Shown here one piece after another: positions 1-12,749 of a DNA stretch of 64,000 nt. Within the stretch, counting starts at the first letter, position 1, and each line of letters starts with the position of its first letter. This stretch comes from Phlegmacium glaucopus (lineage: Eukaryota; Basidiomycota; Agaricomycetes; Agaricales; Cortinariaceae), in assembly GCA_015039465.1 (NCBI GenBank), contig MU130211.1:96802-160801 (forward strand). The letters are read 5' to 3'. The position numbers were made by a program, and so were the translations under genes. Below the pieces are notes generated by a model, which searched no databases, was not told the DNA's origin, and worked only from the letters and a program-made list of their open reading frames with translations.

Positions 1-1867
1 GCAAGGAGTGTGGATGTGGTAAGATTCCCATTCCAATTTTGATTTTGGAAGAATGCCTGCCTGTCTATTTTTTTGCACCAGTGTGAAAGGCAAGATCCAG
101 CAGTTAAGATATGTGAAGGGCCAAGGGCCAACAGCCCAGAGGTAGGGGAAGTTCTTCTGACCAGGATATCTCTGTATGCTAAGCCTAAACTTTTTTTCAG
201 ATCCTAGAACAAGCTGTGAGATGGGAGGAAGGGGTTAATAAGGGGGGTTATATGCCCTGTAAAAGTGATGGGAGTTATTTTTCCCTAACTCAGATCTTTT
301 GTCCACTACCCAGACAATCAGGACATTGGACGATGGGTAGGTCTGCATCCATGTGCTCATTGACAACTCATTTTCTATGTCATCACTGGTTTGTGACCTA
401 TACAAAATATTGACCTCCTTAAGCTATAAAACTTATTTTCTTCAGGCAAATTACCAGATATACTCACCATATCCTCGTGACCATGGAACCTGCAACGAAG
501 GCTGTCCCTTATCGGTCCCATGTTGATGACCTCCTGACACTGATAACAGACCGCTACAAATAGCATCCTCTGTAGCTGAAAGCTAACCATGGTTTCTTCC
601 ATTCCCTGACACCCCACCCTGTCTATCTATTCCTATATTTCTGTTCATTACCTTGTAACCAACAATTTAATGGCTTCATACCTTGACCTCTGGTGCTGAT
701 TTCCTTTTGGTTCTTGACTGAATTTGGATCTTGGGCATACTCTGTGAAGGTGATCAGCTAGGTAAAATTCCTCAGAGCCTGTTTAAAAAACACTAACCCT
801 CCTTTCCAAGGGAGGACATCACTCTTCTGAGAACTGAATCATAGCCTTTTTCTATTGAATAGGAGTCTGATTGTCAGAAATTAAGAAGGAGGGATGCCTG
901 TTCTACATACCATACTGGTCCCATCCCTGCAGAAAACTTAGGTTGTCTTCTTTCAGCTATGCAGTCATGTTAAGATCTACTGCCTGGGTCAGTGGCAGGC
1001 TCTGTAATTCTGATTATGAATGATATTTGCCTCGGTCCAAGTGACTAAGCTGGAGCCCTGCCATTGCATCTTGGTTTTGTTTGATTTAGCTGGAGAGCTA
1101 CAGGGACAGAAGCCTACCTTTGCCTTGTTCAGGCTTTGGTGTTGATGAACCAGCTTCAGTTCCAAGCCCAGTCCCTTTAGGGCTGCTCACTGGACTCCAG
1201 TTATCTGTAATGCCCTGGATTTCTGCAAGAGCATCCAGGTCAATTACTGCTTCAATTTGTGGGAGCACTGGAGATTGATAGGGACTGGAGGGTAGAGAAG
1301 GGGTGGATGATGGGTTTACAAAGGTAACCAAGGAGATATCTTTATGAGCCATGGATTTTTAGAAGGTATGCAAAATAGATTAGATCAGAGAACATTTTGG
1401 TTGACTTTGCTCTGTCTGTCACGTGAGAATGAGGATGAGATAAGCTTACTCTGGTGTGATGGAGTTATCAGACTCTTGCAAGCTGGTAAGGAGTCTATCA
1501 CTTACTGCTAATATTTAAATGGTTGAAATTCCTATATTCAACAGGATGCATGAATCGGCCTTGATACATGACCCTTTCCAAATGGCCACCAGTCATGGGT
1601 AATAACTGCAACCAAGAAGCAGTTAATGAGGGAATAAATTTTAATAAATTTATAAACATCCCTGTCTGGAAATGTCCCTGTCTACAAGACTAAGAAGTAG
1701 ATGGAAAATGGCCTTCTATCAGTGTCACTATTATTAGCAATTTGATGAAATAGTAAGTTAAAGTCACATGACCTGTGGTTGTATGTACCTATGAAGTGTC
1801 CTCTTACAGCTAGGTTCTTTCCCTAATACCTGAGAGGGATTGATAGAATTTTCTTTAAATCTTACAT
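1..1867. other. AT-rich tract with decayed coding only
   Basis: No intact gene is visible. Short minus-strand open stretches (about 375-617 and 1098-1352) look like isolated exons of old transposon genes. The tract ends where a long duplicated segment starts at 1868. No terminal repeats, tRNA or simple repeats were recognised. Confidence 0.4.
1098..1352 (-). CDS. Possible first exon of an unidentified, probably transposon-derived, protein
   Basis: The minus strand reads 84 residues from an ATG at 1352, starting MAHKDISLVTF and rich in Ser and Pro. After the residues PEQGK a GTAGGC donor-like sequence occurs near 1115, so the last few residues may be intronic. No downstream exon was recognised. 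This is most likely a stranded N-terminal exon. The family was not identified, and it could equally be chance. Confidence 0.22.
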   Translation of the reverse strand: MAHKDISLVTFVNPSSTPSLPSSPYQSPVLPQIEAVIDLDALAEIQGITDNWSPVSSPKGTGLGTEAGSSTPKPEQGKGRLLSL

Positions 1868-3870
1868 GAGGGATGCTAAATATCTACTAGTTATCTTAAC
1901 ATTGAAATAGATAAAACAGGCCACTTTGAATAGGAATAGGTTACAAAGCCTGGAAAATTGATTTAATTGCTACAGTCATTTAAATTAAAGTTTTTCAGGG
2001 ATATCAACAAATGGAAATTAGATAACTGTTATAATAATAAATATTTACATCTAAAAAAAATCTCTAAAAAAGGGAATTTTTATCAATATAAAATAGATTA
2101 ATTTACAACATTGAATATTGAGATATGCAGTTTTATTACTAATATACATATAATATAATGCTTTTTGAAATCATTTTTAGGCTCTTATAGAGTGGTAAGT
2201 CTAGGGTATTCATTTTAATTTACATTTTTTACTTTTCTTTAAAAGTCTTTAAAGCTTATAACTGCTTTCTTACATAACCTTTATGATGCAATAAAGGTCT
2301 TTGTAGTCTCTTACTTTTTCAATTATTTTATGGTCCTGGGTTGTAATTAAAATACTTAATTAAAAATATAATTGGTTTTTATAGAATAATAATCATGGAA
2401 TAATAATAAGCTTCAATGTACTTCAATTCTTATAAGAGGGTGTGTGTGTCGAATAATAACAAGCATGACAACTTTATCAGCAAAACCCACTCTTGATAAT
2501 TTGTACAAAACTACCCCCAATACTGTTAGCTTTAAACCATAAACTCTAAAATATTTTAATATTAATCTGGCAGATTGCCTCACACAGGTTGTGCTATGGA
2601 CGAAGTTAGCTTTTGGAGATAAGCTCAGACTGGGGCATCAGGAAGAGTTGCTTGCTGTCTAGGAAAAAGAGTATGAGTGGTTACAGTTATATGTTTGGCC
2701 TATATAATTACATTACCTAAGGAATGAGAATCTGCTCTTGAATAAAAGAACTTAAGTAATAATTCCATACACCTGGTGAGAATATGATTTACTTGCGTCT
2801 GTAAGAGAAAGAGGTTAATTTTGTGTGGTGTAACAAGCTCAAACCAATAGCAAAATAATATTATAATACAGTATTGAATTTGACTTTTTTTGCCCACACA
2901 ACCTTTATTGAGGTGGCTGTGGGATTGCAGACTAGTCTGTGGTAGCAGTGTAATGAGAGAGAGGACACACAAATATAATATTCGACAAAAGTCTCAAGAC
3001 TTTGAACATCTCAGAACTCACCCTCCCTGTAGGATATACATAGGAATGGAACTCTAGGGGAGGCAAACAGACTACAACTTTCAGAATATATTGAGGAAAA
3101 AAGAGCTGCATCTGAGAAAGCTCATTAGGTGGCCTTTTAATAATCAGTAGCTCCTGAATGACCTGCATCTCTAGTATTACTAAAAGAGTCAAATCTAGTT
3201 TCAGAAGATCAAAACATGGTTGCTTCATTAAATAGACAAAGCTTTCCCTACCTTCATTGCTTTAATGAGAGTGAAGTTATGAGGAAAAGGCCTCAAAGGG
3301 CCTCTTATCTCCTTGAACACTAAAATTAATATCTGAAAATATAAGTGATGGATTGAAAGTAGAAGATACAAGTAGCTTACCATAGATATATATGTTAAAG
3401 TAATAAAGTTGGCACTTACTTAATTCTGACTACAGTAGTATTGCTGAGAAATGCAATTATTTTATCTTGATTTTTTCTGTGCCAAAGGGTCACAGCAGCA
3501 ATATGCATACAATCAGTTTTTAAGTGATGGATTGCAAGTAGAAGATACAAGTAGCTTACATAGATATATATGTTAAAGTAATAAAGTAAAGAAGATGGAT
3601 ACAGTAGAAGGACTCATGGAGGAAGTTCAATAACAACTCCAGCCTCCCAGATGATCAGCCACAATCTCTTTTATAATTAAATTACCCTATATCATCAGAT
3701 TAAAATTTTTAAAAGAGAAAATAAGCAAAAGGAGGCACTCACCTCCTGGTATTTGATATACTAAAAGAGCACAGATACCAACAATATTTTTGCAATCTGC
3801 ATGAGGTTGCAGTGAATTCAAATCTGTCAATGAAATGAGTCATTGATGCATAAATTCAAAAATATTCCTA
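1868..3870. repeat. Long dispersed duplication, copy S1
   Basis: This segment is collinear with 11049-12410 over many hundreds of bases: shared blocks begin GAGGGATGCTAAATATCTAC at 1868 and 11049 and continue through GGTCCTGGGTT (2330/11510), GGAAGAGTTGCTTGCT (2641/11692) and AAGTGATGGATTGCAAGTAG (3521/12081). Indels distinguish the copies; S1 is longer. The block AAGTGATGGATTG..AAGTAATAAAG is itself present twice in S1 (3346-3410 and 3522-3590). In S2 the repeat lies directly upstream (minus-strand sense) of a gypsy integrase relic, so S is probably part of an old retroelement. No intact ORF remains. Confidence 0.7.
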
Positions 3871-4814
3871 GTTGCATTGATCTCAGTAAGCTAATAAGGA
3901 AATTAATCTAAGTTTGACATATTAAAACTGACAGACATACCCTAATCAGTTCATTTAGGGCATCTAAAATATCTTCATCAACTTTTTTGTCTGCACACAT
4001 TGGATTGTGGCACAAAGGTGAATTCTCCCACATGCTAGTGAGGTGTTATATTTCTGCACACATAATGTGAATGTCATCTTGTTCCAATAACCTAGAATTT
4101 GTGACCACACTGTTAATCTCCTCAGTCTTTTTAAACACCTCTTCAGCATTGATGACAGACAGTTGGTCACACCATGGAAAGCTCTTCTCAGTGATCAAAT
4201 GACCATGAGAGCCAATACTTGTTTGAGTTGGAGGATGTGTAAAGCTATCAAATATTTTGGAGAAGGCTAGACAAGGTATAGATGGATTTCCAGTGTCTGC
4301 AAATGGTCTTTGTTGTTGGTAATTCATGTAGCCCCTGAAGTATGAGGAGTCTGCATTGGAACAACCCAGGATGACTTAATGATAGAGTCAGATTGAGAAA
4401 AACCTCTACATCTCTTGACCTTTTCATCCTCACTGCACCAGGTTCACAAGTCCTTATTGAGTCCTTTCTGACAAACTTTCTGTTCCACACCCACCAGTTT
4501 GGAGTAGCTCTCCCTGGTTGGTGAATTTCCACAGACTGACGTAACAGTGGCTCAATGCTAACAGTAGCAGAGTGGAATGAAGATGTGTTAAAAGGTCAGA
4601 ATCCAGCAATTCATTAAAATAAAGGACCCTACCTGCTGATGAATGGACAGTAATCCTGGAACACAAGACTATGTGGCCATTTGCATCCACCACAGTTAGA
4701 TGATCATCACATTGACCAAATATAGGGTTTGGAAAATTTTGAAGGTTGTTTTCACACATCCTCTTGTCCTTGACACACTTCTGATAATAATCCTCCACAT
4801 CCCAAGGGACATGC

Positions 4815-5172
4815 TGTTAGGGCAACTGTGATACTGACTTAGTCAGACTAGCAGGGGATCCAAAGAGAAAAGGATGGGGATCCCTGCTAGGCTGAGGGGT
4901 ATTTAAGTACTAATATAGACATAACAGAGATATAAAATAAATAAAGGAATGATACAATAATAATTAATTAATTAATTAGAAAGTGGTGTGATGTGAAAAA
5001 TAAAAATAAAAGGTGGAGTATAACCGGAGGATCAGAGTCGGAGTGGAGTTATGGAGTTACAGAGTAAACCAGTGATGGAATTGGAGTCAGACAGAAAGAT
5101 GGAGTTTGTTGGAAAGGTGGGATATATGGTCCTGAGGTTGAGGTTTGGTTTGAAATCAGGTGTCCCCTAACA
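4815..5172. mobile_element. Solo LTR, family A (copy A1), TSD CATGC
   Basis: The unit starts TGTTAGGGCAACTG and ends GGTGTCCCCTAACA, giving the TG...CA ends of a retrovirus-like LTR. It is flanked by the 5-bp duplication CATGC at 4810-4814 and 5173-5177. It is 358 bp long and contains the family block GCAGGGGATCCAAAG and an ATTAATTAATTAATTA run. Related copies lie at 15008-16487, 41115-41517 and, inverted, 55833-56237. No internal region is present, so it is a solo LTR left by LTR-LTR recombination. Confidence 0.92.
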
Positions 5173-6310
5173 CATGCACTTCATGAGTATTTTGTTAAGG
5201 ATTGGATCCCATTACCTCATCAGAAGATGAATTAGTACCATGATGCTTGCCTCCTTTATTTGGAGAAACACTTTCAGAGAAGACAACTCTGGCATGCTTC
5301 TGGGTAGATCCACTAGGATCAAAGTGTTCAATAGCCTCATCTTCTGCAACTGTGTTTCTTTTACTGGCACATTTCTTTGCCTTGTTATCAATTACTTTCT
5401 GTGGCTTGATCTCCTGTTTCCTCTGCTTCTGCTCAATGGCTGGATTCCCAAATGAGCCTTTTAAGACATGTTCATATGCTTTTGACATTCCATCCATAGC
5501 GCTGGAGCTGGCTCATGACCTCTATATTTAGAAGAGGGGGGCTGATGTCCAGACAAATTTTGAGGATGTGATCCAACTTGCTTTTGATCTGCTCAGGAGG
5601 AAGATAGTTCTTGTGCTATTCAAATTGGAAGGCCTGGTGAAAACATTCCTGCAATATCCACAGGATTGATGAATATTGCTGATTAACACACCTGATAAAA
5701 TTCCTCTAATTTTGTGATGACATCATGACTGATGTATTTCTGACCATCACAATTGTATACAGCTATGTCCTCAACCACCTTGGTGATTTGTTTCAATTCT
5801 GCATGATATTGTTCATTTATCACTGAAGTGCTCTGAGCCATAGTGGCTCCAAGAAGAGTGCCAATGGACTGCTTGCAAAGTGATTGTTGGAGAATGACAT
5901 GGGTTTGGTTTTGGACACAATCTTCTTCCTGTGAAACACCATGCCAAGGCTGAAATGATGGTGCAATCTTGTAAAGAAGACCCAAAATCTTGAAAAACAG
6001 GGCCCAGACAATGTCCTGACCAAGATACTGCTACACCTTTGTCTCTATGAAGCTGCATGGTGGATATTGCAAGTCCAATGTAGTGTTGGTGAGGTGTGCT
6101 GGAAAGTTGTGCTGACCATGGATAATGAGATGACAGCAGAATATGCAGGCATTGTTGCATCTCTGCCTTATGTTTATCAGTGAGCTTGTCAGTCTTTGTA
6201 AATTTAAAGTGTGCCTCAAGAATGTTGGGCATAGCAGCAGATGATGGAGGCAATACACAACCATATTTCTTAGGATTAACATTGTCTCCATCAAGAAAGC
6301 TGAGTTGTTC

Positions 6311-7685
6311 ATCAGGAAAAATGACTTCTGCCCTAGGCTTTCCTGAAATGTCCTGGGGTGCCCCAGGCAGCTCAGGCAGCTCAGGTTAGGAGGTCACCCC
6401 CAGGAGCAAGTTACCTATGTATAAAAAGTCTTAGGCTGTCCTGTGGCAACCTGAGGCAGCCTTAGTCCCTTTGGATCTGATGCTAGAAAACATATGTAAA
6501 CCAGATAATTGGATAGTCTCTCTCACACAACAGAATAATGGTGGTGGTGATAAAATAGTGATACATAAATATACTAATACATATATAATACCCGGGAAGT
6601 AGGAAATAAGGAAACAAAATTGTAGGTGGTTGATGGATGGTGCACAGACCATTGGTCACATGATCACAGATTTTGGGTCAGGGTAGATTACATAAATTCT
6701 AAAAAAGGAAATTTTTTACAAATGGTAGAGAATTGTTGTAGGACCCTGAATATGTTTAAATTATATTAATAGCAGCTCCCCTTATTGAGATAATTTCAAA
6801 ATATGTTCCTGGATGCAGCAGTTAAAGGTTCTCTAGCAAAATTCATAAATTCTAAGGGACTCCCAGGGCCTTCTGATGTAAGTTAATGTTACATTATGTT
6901 ATATGTGACCCTGGTCCAGCTCTGTTGGAGTTGTCTCCGGTACTCTGTACTCCGTCCAGTACCTTCCCTTGTATCTGGATCTACTCTTCCTTCATCCAAC
7001 TCCAAGACTTCTCCATATCATTCTGGCTCTTCCGACAATACTCCAAACCCAATACCACATCTTCACCACAACCACTATTTCTTTGTCATCACTTTCCCAT
7101 TATCAGTCAGCACACCTGCTATGGATTATTCACCCAAGAATGCAGGACTTTCCGGGAGCAGAATGCAGCACTTTATATTTATCTTTTATATTTTGGTTGC
7201 TATTCCTTTTATTAGTTAAGTACCCAAAACTTGTATGTATTCCTTAGTTTGAATATCAACTTAGTTTCCTCCTCTTGTTCATCCTCTAAGTCACTGAGGT
7301 CTTCTGTCTTTCCATTCTCTTCGGGTTCCAAAATCAGGACATTGTAGGAGCTGGGCAGCACAGCACATACACTGAGGCCAAAGTCCTTTCCATTACTTGT
7401 TCTGGTTCCGTTCCAGAGTTACACCGACATTACCCCCTTGTCTAAACTTAACAGTTAATCCAGATGGCCAATGCACTAGGATACACTAAAGGTGTTCTGA
7501 GCAACTGTGTGACACTCAAAATTTTATCTATGCTGTCCTAGGTTGTCCTGAGGTGTCCTTGTATAAGTGTGTAACACTGAAATTTTACCTGTGCTGCTCT
7601 AGGATGTCCTGGGATGTCCTGGGTAGTGATGTGACACTAACAAATTACCCAAGGCTACCTAGGGCCAAAATCATTTTTTCCTGAT
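6311..7685. mobile_element. TIR element family Z (copy Z1), carrying a nested LTR
   Basis: The left end ATCAGGAAAAATGA and the right end TCATTTTTTCCTGAT are inverted repeats, flanked by GTTC at 6307-6310 and 7686-7689. Without the nested Y-LTR (6887-7453) the element is about 0.8 kb and matches 51880-52500 (copy Z2). The body is full of short words of the CTAGGNTGTCCTGAGG type. No transposase is visible, so it is non-autonomous. It interrupts the decayed minus-strand gene. Confidence 0.75.
6887..7453 (+). mobile_element. Solo LTR, family Y (copy Y1), TSD GTTAA
   Basis: The unit starts TGTTACATTATG and ends CTAAACTTAACA, flanked by GTTAA at 6882-6886 and 7454-7458. It is 567 bp long. The matching Z copy near 52385-52400 lacks the insert and reads GATGTGATTCAATCCAGATGG, which is the empty site. 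Other copies are at 13817-14249 (5'-truncated), 43011-43587 (inverted) and 44582-45181. Confidence 0.93.
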
Positions 7686-9010
7686 GTTCCTTTGACAAAC
7701 CTAAACCTCAATTTCACACTTTTATTTTACCCATATATTTAGCACCTCTACCAGTCCAAGAGCAAGATGCACATCCATTGATTGGCTGTCTGGCTTTACA
7801 TCAGCAGATCCAAGTGGCTCCCAAGAGTTTTTACACTGAGAGTGCAGTGTTTTAACTGCAGAGATGACCATATATCTTGCAAGGAAGAGACTAGCCCAGA
7901 TCTGGAAGTTGGTTAGTTTACACAGATAACTGGAAGAAAGGGAATCCATACCTCGGAAATTGTCTCATCAATTTCAGGAATGTTCATAATCCAATCATCA
8001 TCAGAGGAAATTCTACCAGTAGGCATAGTTGCAAAATTGTTGAAGAGTTCAAAGACATCAAAAGGAGCAGTGAATTTCTTCTTGTATCCATATCCCATAA
8101 CAATAGTGGGTCCAAACAAAGCCAAGAACTAGAGAAATAAGAGAATCAGAAACATTTATCAATAAGTATTGATGAGTATTGCACTGAAATATTCAAGGAA
8201 TTTATGAACATCACTGAAAATACACACCTCAAACATAGGCACTTCCCATTTATACAGGTTCTTGCCCAAGATCCTGAATGAATGTGTTACAGGCAAGGGG
8301 AATTGGGAGATTGAGTTTTGAAATACATGGGTACTCTTGACATGCTTGGTCAAGAATATATGTAATGCAATCAACCAACACTGAAAAGTGGGCACAATAC
8401 TCTTGAGGCCTGTTTGGACCTTGGGCCCATTCAGTGAGTTTTGCAAGGATGTCTGCACAATAGACAGCGAGAGATGTTGTCCAATTTCCCCTTTCCTCTC
8501 CTTTAATCTCAATACTCCCATCAGAGGCTCCAAATGCCAGAAATACTGGTACCAAATGAGTTTATAAGCATCATCAATAATGTTGTGAAATAAAGTATCA
8601 AGAAAGCCAAATGCATATTGAGTGGTGCAGGTCCCAAAATCCTTGACATCTGTAATAGACCCAAGCCTGTCTTTAGTGGGAAAAGCAACAAATCAATATG
8701 AATCACAGGCAAAGTTGAGGAAAATGTTAAGCCAGCATGGAACCTGTTGTGCCACCTGTCCAATTCATGGAAATTTACAAGTTTTATACCCCCAAACATT
8801 GGGAGAGTCATGAGTTCAGAAAATATGAAGAGAAGGTGAGGATTTTTAATAAGTGGTTGAAGTTTGTTTTGGTCCACTGAGTTGCGATTCCAGGAAGTTG
8901 AAACCTCTCTGAGGAGGCATATATTGTACAGCTCTGAGGATCATCTGCAGCATATTCTGTGCTGAGTCTGGAACACGGAAATGCCCTAGATTCCTTGCCC
9001 ACAAGGCCTT

Positions 9011-10214
9011 GATCTGCTCTGGGAGTTATTCATCAAATTTGTGAATATTGCTATTAAACTGTAAACATACCATAATCTAGAACCAATGCACCCCAACCTC
9101 CCTCTCTAAATAGCTGCTCTTTCAGCTCTCCAACATTGGTATGTGCCTCAATGATTTCAGGAGTGTCATTGTCACTGGCTACAGAAAATCCTCCCTTGAG
9201 AAGATGCTCATAGGTGTGCAGTTACAACAGAAGTTGTTGGTGTACAACCTTCCATTCCTGCAATTCTGTGATGGCCATTTACAATATAAATATTGCTATT
9301 GTTGTCAAATTTGGAGTTGATGTTAGGGAACTCATGGGATTGGTACATTGCAAGTGTATTGGTGTTAAGGAGGGAAGAAGTATAGTAAGAAGATGAAAGA
9401 AAAAGATTAAAGGGGAGAAGATTAGAAGATAAGAAGTATGCATAGGAAGATAGAAGTAGGGATTAGAAAATTGTGCCAGTTCTTTATAACAACAGTAATG
9501 TTATTAGCAGAGCAGGGAAAGCAAGAAGAACTTAAACTTGCTTGGAATATATGAAAGCATGAAGAAAGTAGACAGTGTGGGTTACATTATAACAGCATGT
9601 TATCATTTTTATCTTTGTTATTTCATTTTTTTCAACTGTAGAATTTAAACTGTTGAACTATGTTAGAAACTGTGTGTATCCAATTTGCACACTAAATATA
9701 TATATATACTCATTCGTATTCTGGACAAAGAATAATAATACTGAGGATAATCATTCCAATTTAAACAAGATTGTGACATTATATTTTTAACCCTTTTCAT
9801 GGTTCTTAATAAATTTCAGTTTGGTGAGGCTACTTATAAAATAAAAGTTCAATAATTCTCTTTCTTTAATAAATCCTTATATCTAAATTACAACCAAGGT
9901 TTTAAAAGCTTACCACTGAACATTTATTCTTTCTCTTGATGTCTCTCATACTAATGTTTACTTTTAGGGGGAAACAAAATTTAAAGCAAAAGGCATGTAA
10001 ACATATCATAAACTTATATATAATGATTACACTGATTCATCAAGCCATAATTCAAGATTCTTAATGCAGCTTTAATTGATAATAGTCATATATATACTTA
10101 GGAATTTGAGAGCCTATATTCTATATGTATGCAGAATTGATAGCAAACTTGATGGCCAGTAGCTTAACTAACCAATCCTTTCAATTAAGATAAATGCACT
10201 GCCTTGACTTCTGG
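9011..10214. other. AT-rich stretch, no gene recognised
   Basis: Purine-rich runs (about 9370-9480) and AT-rich sequence with many stops in all frames. No terminal repeats, duplicated block or coding similarity was seen apart from its position beside a gypsy relic. Confidence 0.35.
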
Positions 10215-10615
10215 ATGATGATCTGATTTGCTTACTCTGTTGAGCCATCAGATTGAGGATGATATATGCTGGACATCTGTAATTTGGTGCCAATAAGTTC
10301 TCCATCACTGATTATATGTTTTGGTAGTTACATGTAATTTATAAATTTACTCAACCATAAGCTCAGAAAGTTGTGATCCACTGTAATTAGGTACAACTGT
10401 GATCAAGTCATAGATTCCATCTCTATTTCCATATTATGGTATAGGCCCTATAAAGTGCATTCTTATGACTCCCAGGGGTAACTTGGGATTGCTAATGGGT
10501 TCAAAAGGCCCATATGGCTTCTAATTACTTAGCTTATTCATTTTATATGTATGGCATGTTTCACAAAAAGCCTTAATATACCTTTCCATCAGACATGACC
10601 ATGTGAGTGGTCTAG
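10215..10615 (-). pseudogene. Ty3/gypsy integrase relic
   Basis: Read on the minus strand with stops ignored, the segment gives a CETC zinc-binding pair (ERYIKAFCETCHTYKMNK), then KPYGPFEP, then MHFIGPIP, and further on GTKLQMSSIYHPQSDGSTE. These match the order seen in Ty3/gypsy integrases: the C-X2-C of the HHCC domain, the stretch around the first catalytic Asp (normally MDFIGPLP, here His replaces Asp) and the YHPQxDGQTE block. At least one stop (TAG before KPYGP) could come from CAG. It is therefore an inactive fragment. The RNase H-like stretch upstream lies within repeat S2. Confidence 0.65.
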
Positions 10616-11048
10616 TGTTTTACTAGCACTTAAACATACATAAGTTGGTCTATTGTCTTGAAATTCCAAAAATATCCTTGCCTCTTCAGTATAAACTAAA
10701 AGGCAGGATGTCTATTCTTGTGTTTTATTTAATTATTTTCAAGTCCTTGGAGACAAATAGATTGAACTTATTGAAAGACTTCTCTCTGAATTTTCTAAAG
10801 ACACTTTATCCAAGTTAATTATATCTGGTCACATTTAAATATCATTTGGAAATGATTAGTCAGTAATAAGGAGTACAGTGGCTAACTTTTTAACATTTTA
10901 TAAGGCTCTAGTTTTGTTAATTTTGAATACTTATTATATTTTTGGATTAATACTGATAAATTACTTATCAGGTAAATATTTAGAAATATGAATTAGATAT
11001 TTGAGTGGTGTATCCACTGAAAATCCTAAATAAAATATATTATCTTGA

Positions 11049-12410
11049 ATGAGGGATGCTAAATATCTACTAGGTATCTTAACATTGAAATAGATAAAAC
11101 AGGCTACCTTGAATAGAAAGAGGTCACAAAGCCTAAACCCTAGAAAATTGATTTAATTGCTACAGTCATTTAAATTAAAGTTTTCCAGGGGTATCAACAA
11201 ATGGAAATTAGATAATTGTTACAATAATAAATATTTACAGCTAAACAAAATCTGCAAAAAAGGGAATTTTTATCAATATAAAATAGATTAATTTACAACT
11301 TTGAATATTGAGATATGTAGTTTGATTACTAATATACATATAATATAATACTTTTTGAAATCATTTTTATCCTGTTATAGAATAATAAGTCTAGGATATT
11401 TATTTTACTTTTTTTACTTTTCTTGAAAAATCTTTAAAACTTATAATCACTTTCTTACATAACCTTTATAATGCAATGTCTCTGTAGTCTCTTACTTAAT
11501 CAATTATTTTATGGTCCTGGGTTATAATTAAAATACTTAATTAAAACTCTAATTGGTTTTTATAGAACAATAATCATGGAATAATAATAAGCTTCAATAT
11601 ACTTCAATTCTTATGAGAGGGGGTGTGTGTGTTGAGTAATGACAAGCATCACAACTTTGTCAGCAAAGCTCACTCTTAATAATCAGGAAGAGTTGCTTGC
11701 TATCTATAAAACAGAATACCAGTGGTTACACCTATATGTTTGGCCTAGGGAATAAGGATCTGCTCTCAAATAACAAAACTTTAGTAGTAATCCCATCCTA
11801 GACTACAACTTTTCAGAATCTATTGGGGAAAACAGAGCTGCATCTGAGACAATATATTGGGTGGCCTTTGAATAATCAGTAACCTTCTGAATAACCTGCC
11901 TCTCCAGTATCACTTAAAGAGTCAAATCTAGTTTCAGAAGATTGAAACATGGTTGCTTTATTAAATAGACAAAGCTTCCCCTACCTTCCTCATCCTCTAC
12001 TTTAATTAGAGTGGAGTTATGAGGAAAGGGCCTCTCAGGGCCTCTTATCAGGAGCACTAAAATTAATATCTGAAAATATAAGTGATGGATTGCAAGTAGA
12101 AGATACAAGTGGCTTACCATAGATATCTATGTTAAAGTAATAAAGCAAAGAAGATGAATATAGTAGAAGAACTCATGGAGGAAGTTCAATAACAACTCCA
12201 GCCTCTCAGATGACCAGCTAAGATCTCTTTTTATACTTATATCATCAGATTAGAGTGGGAAAATAAGCAAAAAGAGGCACTCACCTCCTGGTATTTGGTG
12301 TACTAAAAGAGCACAGATACCAACAATATTTTTGTAATCTGCATGAGGTTTCAGTGAATTTAAATCTGACTGGGAAATAAGTCATTAATGCATAAATTCA
12401 AAAACACTCC
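11049..12410. repeat. Long dispersed duplication, copy S2
   Basis: This is the second copy of the 1868-3870 segment, in the same orientation and with several deletions relative to it. In minus-strand sense the block at about 11505-11540 can be read as FNYNPGP followed by LSKR, reminiscent of the RNase H/connection end of gypsy pol, which fits the integrase relic that follows at 10615-10215. Stops are frequent. A separate block (12590-12690) matches 3425-3520 but sits at a different relative position, so the copies have been rearranged. Confidence 0.68.
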
Positions 12411-12749
12411 AAAAGAGGCTTCACTCTTTTTTCTTCTTCTACTCAGCATACTTTTTAAACTGCTTGAAAACACCTGCCAATTGTGCTGCATTACTGAGGG
12501 AACTGAGGGAATCCAATTTGAAGGAATTGAGTTTTTATACAAGTTCCTCAGTTATTTATAAGCTTTCAATAAAGATAGCACTTACCTAATTCTGACTATA
12601 GTAGTATTGTTAAGAAAGGCAATGATCATATCTTGATTTTTTCTGTGCCAAAGGATTACAGCAGCAATATGCACACAATCAGTCTTTTTAAAAAGGAGGA
12701 GAAAAACAGAAGAAAGTTGCTTACCCTCTGATATTGGTGATAATGTTAT

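Larger units (their letters stand above)
3960..9010 (-). pseudogene. Decayed multi-exon gene (transposon-type), split by two insertions
   Basis: A series of minus-strand open segments reads from about 9000 down to 3960: one around 8877-8160 (including IEIKGEERGNWTTSL and LYKWEVPMFE), 8125-7913 (ALFGPTIVMGYGYKKKF), 6270-5690 (NPKKYGCVLPPSSAAMPN), 5497-5195 (Lys/Ser-rich) and 4798-4046 (VEDYYQKCVKDKRMCENN, then LTVVDANGHIV). Frame changes and stops between them show decay. A TIR element with a nested LTR sits at 6311-7685 in the middle of coding sequence, and a solo LTR at 4815-5172 lies beside an exon edge. I do not recognise the protein family with certainty; the VVDANGHIV segment resembles a domain I recall from high-copy agaricomycete proteins. 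Gene boundaries are uncertain. Confidence 0.5.

Noticed and set aside
3960..6312. A TET/JBP-type dioxygenase, as sometimes linked to KDZ elements
   Set aside because: Only a short VVDANGHIV-like stretch gave a hint; no HxD...H iron-binding pattern could be read in the decayed frames.
6886..7247. Three overlapping frames of about 100 codons
   Set aside because: Inside the solo LTR Y1; the same region in other copies has stops or different frames.
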